In this document: piece by piece, positions 56,701-64,000 of the stretch
How the letters are laid out: every line of letters starts with the position of its first letter
Numbering within the stretch: position 1 is the first letter of the stretch
Assembly: GCA_032622095.1 (NCBI GenBank)
Contig: CP136066.1
Span: 184,798,716 to 184,862,715, forward strand
DNA: 64,000 nt
From: Siphonodentalium dalli
Taxonomy: Eukaryota; Mollusca; Scaphopoda; Gadilida; Siphonodentaliidae
Direction: 5' to 3'
The notes under the pieces: generated by a model
What the model was told of the DNA's origin: nothing
The model's input: only the letters and a program-made list of their open reading frames with translations
Database searches by the model: none
Program-made: the position numbers and the translations under genes

Positions 56701-58240
56701 TTTTGGGTCACCGCTAGATGTGAGCCATATTTTGTTCTCAAACTGTCCTTGTGAAGACATCACTGCCAGCGGTGATCTTCAATTTTACTATTTTTATGGC
56801 TAAATAATTTGGTTGATCCTACAGACGAGACCCCTTGTCCGATCGTCATCAGATTCCACAATTATCTTCTGGATAACCAGGGTGAGAGTAATCTAATTTT
56901 CCCGAATTTCGTTAAAAAACATTACCACAGGCAGCAATTTGGTATCTTACTCTTTGATCCTCTTTTGCATGACTGAATTGTTTAGCAACTGTACAGACAT
57001 ATCCCTCATCTGGTTTTTATATACATGTATATCTCTTCATGCGGATAGCCAGTATTACGTAGGTACTTCAACTTTCTGCATTCCTGTCATCATTTGAAAT
57101 ATACAAATTTACCTGATACATGCACCCTTCAAAATTTGTTTCGTCGTATCTATTTTAATGACCCGTATGGTAATATTGATACAGATATATTTGTCAAACA
57201 TTTCTTTGTACAATATACAGGTATTTAGTTTGTAACTAAATCTAGAAATATATAATAGTAGCTCGTGGACCCCACTTCGTCCGGGATGTTCCCCTCTGAT
57301 TTTCGGAGAAATGCGCGATTTAACCTTGAATTGACTATTTTAAAGGTGAAGGTCATGTCGGGGTCACGATTTGACCCGTCCAAAACACTCCCCGGACAAA
57401 AGTCACGACAAAAGTACCCGTCGAAATCCGCCCGGCTTTATACCCGATTTGACCTTGAATTGACAATTTTGAATGTCAAGATCAGGTCAGGGTCATGATT
57501 TGACCCACCCGAAACACTCCTGTGACAAAAGTAACAGTAGGTATCAAATTTCGTTGAAATACTTCCGTTTTACCAGATTTGACCTTGAATTGATCTTTTT
57601 GAATGTCAAAGTCAGGTCGGGATCAAGATTTGACCCGTCCAAAATACTCCCTGGAAATAATTTCCCCTAGGTATCAAATTTCGTCAAATCTGTCCGGCAG
57701 TTTTCCCGGCCATAGCTAACAGACAAACAGACAGACAAATGTCCAAAATATATATTAAACTAGCTGATGTACTCGACTTCGTTCGGGCTAGTTAGGGATT
57801 TTTTTTGTGATCGCCTCCATCTGGACAGTACCCAGTATATACAGCGTCTGGCCAAACTATTGTTCAATTGGTCCAGAAACATGCCTATATCAGCACGTTC
57901 GAGAACATGGTCCCACGTGAAATTGGACCCGTCCATATTGCTCCCGGGATCGAAGTAGTCCTACACACAAATTTTTAGTCGGATCGGTCAAGGTCCAGAA
58001 ACATGCATATGAGCGAGGTCAAGTTGACACGTTAAATACCAAATTCGAGCAGTGTTAGAGTCTATAACACATACACACATGCATTCACGCATACACACAT
58101 ACATACATACATACATACAGACAGTTGTTTCAAAATGTATAATCGATAGCTACAACAATTCTATGGTAGATAGTTCACGGCCGACCTGATGCATGCATCT
58201 TAGTTTTCTTGTAATCGCTCACGCTGTGATGCGTTCATGA
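53783..58240 (+). pseudogene. Cys-loop receptor R3, pseudogene split by a 3.4 kb insertion
   Basis: Close relative of R1. Codon 8 is TAG (TGG in R1) in the signal peptide. A 48 bp in-frame deletion removes 16 codons near 53914. A deletion of about 59 bp near 54117 shifts the frame and removes the first Cys-loop cysteine. A 5 bp deletion near 54743 shifts the frame again just before TM4. The 3.4 kb unit (54798-58212) sits in the TM4 codons, and the last eight codons and stop follow at 58213-58240. TM1-TM3 (about 54330-54610) remain open and R1-like. It cannot make a receptor. Confidence 0.9.
54798..58212. mobile_element. 3.4 kb unit, copy II, inserted in R3 TM4
   Basis: Same ends as copy I (TTCGGCCAATTTGGCCGG... 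and ...TAGTTTTCTTGT). The host reads CTGTCAT before and AATCGCTCAC after. R1 and R2 have the uninterrupted CTGTTATAATCGC and CTATCATAATCGC, so the junction is exact to within one or two bases, with no visible duplication. It contains about 230 bp (57637-57870) absent from copy I, including the word AGCTGATGTACTCGACTTCG. Confidence 0.75.
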
Positions 58241-58725
58241 GAAGAATTTCAGAGTGAATATGGAGGCGGACATGTTGGGGGTCGATGAATAATCTGGCGC
58301 ATTGTGTCGTTCCTCGGGCAAGTAACTTTAGGATATCGACTGAACAAGCAAAATTATAAAAAAAATTATGTATAAGATAATGGCTGAAACCTGAACAATA
58401 TTTTTCTGAGAATGGATAGATCAATACCACAAGTAGAATCGTTCCATTCGCTGAAATAATGTACAGTTTGAAGTTATTATCCGGCTTAAAATATCGCCTC
58501 GTCTAAACCATGACTGGTCAGAATGGGTTCAAACGAAATCGTGCCAAAACATCCGGTGTTATACCATGTGCTCAGTCGTATCCACATGCTCATTCGCTGC
58601 GTGGATGGTGACATCTGAACCCATTGTCAAATTAATGAGATATCATTACTCGCGAAATGTCAGCTTTACACGACGGTAGCCCGCGTGATTTATGGAAAAA
58701 ACTAGGAGCGGAAATTTGCAACACA
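58241..58725 (+). repeat. 3' flank of R3 shared with R1
   Basis: Matches 15225-15740 (AATGGATAGATCAATACCAC, GTAGCCC, GGAGCGGAAATTTGCAAC). It ends where the - strand retrotransposon begins. Confidence 0.65.
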
Positions 58726-60965
58726 TTCAGAATTCAGAATGTTTTATTCTCAAATCGCCGGACGTGTCCGGTATAACAGAGTAAAGTTATGGATACACAT
58801 TAATATATACATATAAATAGTCCAAATGAAAACAATATATAGGTCAGTAATCGTGTACACGTGCTGAGAGGGTGGGAGGGGTTTTGGATTAGGTGTGTGT
58901 ATAGGGGACTAACATCTGGTCTGGCATAAATCACTGGGGTAAGATGACAATCGTGTTGATCATATTTGCCTCCCGTATAATTTCGCTGTATATATGGACG
59001 TACGTGAGGTGATTTCGTTGGGGGGGGGGTGCTTCAATGTTCGCTGGTTATGCCACAGGGGGCTCCATTAGGCGAAGGCGTCTCGGATCAACATGCTAGG
59101 ATTGGTGAGGATTCTTTTATTTGTGCACATGAAGAGGGCATTGAGTTTTTGGGCATTGGGACGCGTTTAATATTGTGATTTAAGATATTTTCGTCTCAAA
59201 TCGCGGAGTTTTTCACATTTGAGTATGATATGGTATTCATCACCAAGTTCAACGTCGCATAGCGTGCACTTTCGATCGGAGTAGTCTTTTTTGCCCACGA
59301 TCCGGATTCGATCGGTAAATTATGATTTCTTGTACGAAAATTAATCAGACGCGTTACTACTGTTTGGTTTTCTGAAGAGAGATATATTTCCTTTGAAAAG
59401 TCAGTCTTGATGATTCTGTAGAAGGCACATTTATTGGATTTTAATATATCACCATGCCATGATTGTACAAATGCGTCTTGTGTTCGACCTTTGATGAGTC
59501 CGTTGAAAGATGGTGGGTTGATAGTTGCTTGGTCTATCCAAATAATGGATAGGCCGAGATTATATAGGCTTTTTTTGTATAAAGTCAATCCAACCATTTC
59601 TCCAGCTGTTTGTGCAGTGATAGATATACAGTGCATAATAGAGTATAAGTGGGAGTCTATAGCACTGCATGTTCATAAGTTTATTCCAATATGTTAGATA
59701 TCGTAATTGTATCTTTTGAGCAATTGGGAATATACCCGTCTCCCCATAAACAAAACATGTATTTGTGGTTTTGCGCAGGTTAAGTGCAAATTTAAGGAAC
59801 CGAATTTCTAACATTTCTATGCAGGTGGTGTTTTCAAAACCCCATACTTCGGCTCCATATGTCATTATGGTGGTTATTGCTTTTTCGTAAATTTCAAGAA
59901 CGCTGTCATATGAGAGGTTATTTTGTCTGGCTTTACTTATGAGTGCGTACATAGCTTTCTTTGCATATTTGCATCTCATGTTTCGTTCCCTGCTAAATGT
60001 TCCATTTTTACTAAACCACGTGTCCAAGTATTTGAAGTTATCCACAATTTCAATTTCGTTACCGTTTATTTTGAATGCCATTGAATTTCTTTGTTTTGGT
60101 TTTCTACCAAGAACCATGATTTTAGTTTTGGAGGCATTGTTGCTTATCTTCCATGTGTCACAGTACGATGCGAAGTGATTTAAGGCATTTTGTAAACCGG
60201 AATGGGAGTCTGAAGTTAGAGCTGTATCATCAGCGTATATTAACTTCATATATACACCTGTTTCATGGCCATTCATTTTACTTATATCTATGCCCCTACA
60301 GTAACAATTTTGTATGTATTCATCGACATCGTTGATGTACATGGCAAAAAGTATCGACGAGAGACAATCACCTTGTTTTAGGCCAATTAGACTTGAGAAA
60401 AACCCAGATGACTCATCTGTCATCACGCACATCTTTAATGGTACGTACTCTTGATAGTATTCTGGATTTTTCCATTTACGCCAAAATGTAGAAGTTTTCT
60501 CCAAAGGCCTTCTCGCCAAACACTATCAAAGGCTTGTGAAAAATCGATGAATGCGCAAATAGGCTTTTCTTATTGAGCTTCATTATCTGGGTGAGCGCAT
60601 GTAGGGAGAATATATGATCAATCGTACACTATCCTTTGCGAAACCCCGCCTGGGCTTTGTACTGAAGGTTTTTAACTATTAACTATTTATGCGATAGCAA
60701 ATGATACTCGTGAACAGTTTGGACATAGTGCATAGAAGGGTGATTTTCCTGTAAAGCTCTGTGTTGCACATTGCACAGTCAATGACACTGTTGTTCCTTG
60801 TTGTATATCTACCGTTGTGTTTGATATCTTGGTTTTTACCATTCAAAATGAGCAAGTCATTTTCCTGGCATATATGCATAAGTTTAACCCCTGAGCCATT
60901 TACTTTGGTATCAGGATCGAATAGTTTTGTTTGTACGTTTTTAATAGAGTGTGTGCGCACCTGCT
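58726..60965 (-). pseudogene. 5'-truncated non-LTR retrotransposon (endonuclease end, RT, zinc knuckle)
   Basis: Read on the - strand: the end of an EEP endonuclease domain (60960-60720: VKLMHICQENDLLILNG, NNSVIDCAM). It jumps directly to RT with QAGFRKG (about 60645), FIDFSQAFDSVWREGLW (about 60560-60510), GLKQGDCLSSILFA (about 60385), the catalytic YADD (about 60240) and SKTKIMVLGRKP (about 60130). NLRKTTNTCFVYGETGIFPI follows, then the zinc knuckle CTLCDVELGDEYH (about 59265-59225) and a stop near 59071. Frameshifts lie near 60510, 59600 and 59310, and the RT fingers between endonuclease and QAGFR are deleted. The 3' UTR runs to 58726, where it joins the R3 flank. Confidence 0.85.
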
Positions 60966-61113
60966 ACAGACCAATGTTACTCTGTAGTAATAAAAAACTC
61001 TTAGTTAAAAGTTCTCAGTGGTGTAAGATTCCATCATGTAAACGTCATTTGCAAGCCAGATCGATAAACTAATACAGGGATGTACCGTGTATTTACCAAG
61101 AAAACCAAAGTAA

Positions 61114-61955
61114 GTGCGTAAACATAGATACAGGCTATGCAGAGTAACGCTTGAAAAAATACATTACACATTTATCCGACCAATACTGGAATATGCCTCC
61201 CCTGTGTGGGATAACTGCCCTGATTATCTTAGTGACGATATTGAAAAGGTACAGTACGAAATGGCCCGAATAGTAACAGGTGCAACCATCAGTACGAGTA
61301 ACGCGTGCCTTTTGTCAGAAACTGGCTGGGAACTCCTCTCTTCAAGTCGTAGAAAACACAAGCTATGCCAATTTTTTTAAATGATACGTGGAACTGCTCC
61401 ATCAATTTAAAGAAATTATGTACGACCAATTCAGGCAAATAATTCCAGATATAACTTCAGATTTTAACATATAAGACTACCCTCGAATAATAATTATGAC
61501 TATTATATGGATTCTTTCTTGCCATCTGCAATTACCGAATGGAACAAACTGTCAGAAACTACAAAGAGCAGCAATACAATCGAAGACTTCAAAAAGGAAC
61601 TGAACAGTGACAATATATGTCCACCTGCCTATTTTTATCATAGTAAATGTCGTAAATCTCATATCCTCCATACCCGGTTAAGATTGAACTGCAGCCACCT
61701 GAGTGGTGACCTGACAGATAACCATGTAAAAATTCCCCCTTCTGTTTATGTGGGGAATTTGAGACAACTTACCACTATCTCTTTGAATGTACATTTTATC
61801 AAGAGCCCAGAAGAGAACTATATGACTCCCTACACAATGTTGCCTTATCTGAGAATACACTAATGCAGGGGTCAAGGGAGCTTAGTCTTCGCGAAAACAA
61901 ACAAATATTTAATGCAGTACAGACATATATTATGAAAACAAAAATATTTCCATGA
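61114..61955 (+). pseudogene. Second non-LTR retrotransposon, RT C-terminus
   Basis: TFIRPILEYASPVWDNC (61156-61215), VQYEMARIVTG and ETGWELLSSSRRKHKLCQFF form the RT thumb region. A damaged stretch follows at 61381-61500. SFLPSAITEWNKLSET and RLRLNCSHLSGDLTDNHV come next, then in another frame FCLCGEFETTYHYLFEC, a C-terminal Cys-rich motif, ending near 61955. It is in opposite orientation to the preceding element and of a different family. At least two frame breaks make it inactive. Confidence 0.8.
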
Positions 61956-62605
61956 TCTGTATGGGTAACAAATTGCTTTCGATTCCGGCCGCGTTATGCG
62001 GCAGCACGATGTTCCCCATTATATATGTAGTACTAAATGTCTTCCGATAACGATTATTTTGTAAGTTACTTACTTGTCACTATCCTGTATATACGTGAAA
62101 TGATTCTACATGAAGAATGCAGCGATATTCACAGTGAACCCCATTGAAATAGGAATTGGCCATTGCGATTGACCCCCTCCCATGGAGCCTGACGCATGCA
62201 TATTACAACGAGCATAATTTTCATCACGCATGCAGCAGCTTAATTATTGAAAACTCTGTCCCCTCAACTTTCTCACACTCCCTCTCTATCTCTCTATCTC
62301 TCTCTCTTTCTCTCTCTGCCATCCCTAACACTATCTTCCCGCTGTTTCCATCCCCAACTCAAACTTAGTTACTTCTCCTTTAAAAAAATTATTTCTATCC
62401 TTTCCCGTCTGATCGATACCCCTCCCTCACTTATTGGGGAAGGGGCATGTCGTCAAAGAGGAGAAGACTTCATATAAGCCCTCGGGCTTGTTGTCTGATC
62501 CTCATTTCCATACATTATCTCTTATATGTTGTATATTTATGTCATTTGTGTAGTATGTGTATTATGTTTGGATTTGGAAATAAAAATATGTTTACACTAA
62601 AGTAA
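61956..62605 (+). mobile_element. Probable 3' UTR of the second retrotransposon
   Basis: Non-coding. It includes a CT-rich run (62281-62318), the hairpin AGCCCTCGGGCTT (62479-62491) and a TTTGGAAATAAAAATATG end near 62590, which resembles CR1/jockey 3' tails. The assignment is by position and composition only. Confidence 0.4.
62281..62318. repeat. CT-rich microsatellite
   Basis: CTCTCTATCTCTCTATCTCT and following CTCTTTCTCTCTCTG. The overlapping frames are low-complexity Ser/Leu and not genes. Confidence 0.9.
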
Positions 62606-62759
62606 GTCAGGGGCAATGGCGTGGCGACAGGGGTGGGTGTGCATAAAGCCCCCCCCCCCCACCACCACGCCAACGATCGTCACAGTGTTGGAAATCTCAT
62701 GTCTGGTGTCTGAAACAACATTAAACAGGTTGACATTAGTTTTTTTATTATATCTTTTT

Positions 62760-63055
62760 ATTGAGGAAATAAATATAACAAGAAGATGAGACAGAGAGAC
62801 ATACATAAAGCACTTGAGCGTAAACTTAACTTATAAATTAAAACATTAGAATAACGATGCATTGATACATATGTTCTTGCACTCACTTTTGCATGCTCCC
62901 AAGTGAATTTATTAACTTGGGCAACTCTCTCACTGGTGACATTAATATGATCATGCATGAACCATATAGTTGTTGTGGTGTATCTTTTAAAGAAATAAAT
63001 TGATTGATATTCAACAGGCCATTTGGGTGACACAACGGTCGTGCGCTTAATGAAA
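62760..63055. repeat. Dispersed repeat copy related to 49690-49990
   Basis: Shares AAATAAATATAACAAG, ATTGATACATATGTTC, CTCTCTCACTGGTGACATTA and GCCATTTGGGTGACACAACG with the copies near 46246 and 49690-49990. Confidence 0.65.
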
Positions 63056-63175
63056 AATGTCATGTTATACAGTTATATAAAGCGTTAGGTTTGGCGCAGA
63101 TAAATTTGTACTTGGCTGTTTTTTATAATCGAGTTAAGAAACGATTAAAGTAACCTTGAGAGATAGCTCGGGCTC

Positions 63176-63980
63176 CTGATTGACTTTCTGATATCTCCCA
63201 ACAAAACTAACTGTATACATGTTTATTATATGCTTCCCCATTAAATAGTGGGAAATTGCCGTGGCGTAGAGCGTTATATCCATCGCCTGGACCGACTCGA
63301 TGGATAACACTGACCGACACGATGGATAACACAATAGTGTTACTTTTTCGGAGATTACTTCCGGTTTATAGCGGCGAATCACATTAAGTTTCAAAGCGTA
63401 TCAATAACAGCCGGACTATAGTTTTAATTATTGATTTTCACGGTTTATAAACTGTTATTTAATTGTTATAATGTTAACTCATTTGTTTTAATATATTCTT
63501 ATCACTAAATTATGTATACATTAATTTTCTCGCATCATTTCAGAATAAAACAATGGGGACTATTTCTTATGGCGGCTATGCTCGATATTTGTCATTCAGT
63601 GGTGAGCAAATCAATTGATGGAATGTAAACAAAATGCAAATGTCGAAGCTTTCTAACAATTTGAAGTGAACTGTAGGACAAAACTAGCAGTTTTGGTGCG
63701 GTTTATAGCGCATATAATAAAAAGAACACCTACGGGTTTTGGTTGAATACCCGGATTATCTCATTCGTGGGTACAAGGAAATACAGAATTTCCACTCGCG
63801 GCTTGCAGCCGCGAGTGGAAATTCTGTATTGCCTTGTACCCACGAATGAGATAATCCGGGTATTCAACCAAAACCCGTAGGTATTCTCTATGTATTCATC
63901 GGATAACACAATTATATGCATAGAGCCCAGAGCTCATGTATACAGTTAGTTTTGTTGGGATATATCAGAAAGTCAATCAG
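63176..63980. mobile_element. 805 bp TIR element with internal palindrome
   Basis: Terminal repeats of 46 bp: CTGATTGACTTTCTGATATC at 63176, its inverse ending at 63980. The inner part reads CCCAACAAAACTAACTGTAT. No target duplication is evident and no transposase. It contains the palindrome at 63724-63886. Confidence 0.65.
63724..63886. repeat. 163 bp near-perfect palindrome
   Basis: Arms of about 80 bp with two mismatches, from GAACACCTACGGGTTTTGG to its inverse. The centre CTCGCGGCTTGCAGCCGCGAG leaves a loop of only about three bases. Confidence 0.9.
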
Positions 63981-64000
63981 TTTTCTCATTAATGCATTTT

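Noticed and set aside
61676-61875. 65-codon - strand frame
   Set aside because: Antisense of the retrotransposon C-terminus on the + strand.
62156-62477. Ser/Leu-rich frames
   Set aside because: Caused by the CT microsatellite at 62281-62318.

Overview
This 64 kb window is metazoan nuclear DNA that is AT-rich, gene-poor and full of repeats. An invertebrate is most likely, and a mollusc or other lophotrochozoan is my best guess. The grounds are divergent intronless nicotinic-type Cys-loop receptors, a two-exon class A GPCR, non-LTR retrotransposon debris, a tRNA-headed SINE with an (ATTG)n tail, and many TIR or hairpin DNA elements. I see no sign of bacterial or viral organisation. Repeat boundaries were found by eye and may be off by a few bases.

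Genes. Two intact single-exon Cys-loop receptor genes lie on the + strand: R1 (14056-15207, 383 aa) and R2 (34771-35931, 386 aa). A third copy, R3 (53783-58240), is a pseudogene with a stop in the signal peptide, deletions in the extracellular domain and a 3.4 kb insertion in TM4. Each copy is preceded by the same roughly 280 bp block. The block of R3 lies head-to-head with a class A GPCR gene on the - strand (coding exons 53422-52648 and 50767-50511, 343 aa), which carries hallmarks of the adenosine/MECA receptor group. All three receptors keep the Cys-loop and the cation-type TM2. By eye they lack nearly all of the acetylcholine aromatic box, so the ligand is unknown.

Repeat layout. 1-811 is the 3' end of a CR1/L2-like retrotransposon. 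Blocks at about 952-12207 and 17196-28172 are paralogous and differ by later insertions, which gives natural empty/filled site pairs. The most striking insertion is a 4.6 kb foldback element (6613-11220) with long inverted arms full of 35-43 bp tandem repeats and a 7-8 bp target duplication. Block B instead carries a MULE-like element with a 9 bp target duplication (25701-27067), a hairpin-ended element (20944-21332) and a 15-copy 35 bp array. 28-34 kb and 36-46 kb hold degenerate tandem repeats, a SINE with a nested TIR element, and a second foldback-like element (41960-45372).

A 3.3-3.4 kb unit with identical ends occurs at 46320-49579 and again inside R3 (54798-58212), each time inserted at CAT|A with no clear target duplication. 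58.7-62.6 kb holds two broken non-LTR retrotransposons in opposite orientation. The window ends in an 805 bp TIR element that contains a near-perfect 163 bp palindrome.
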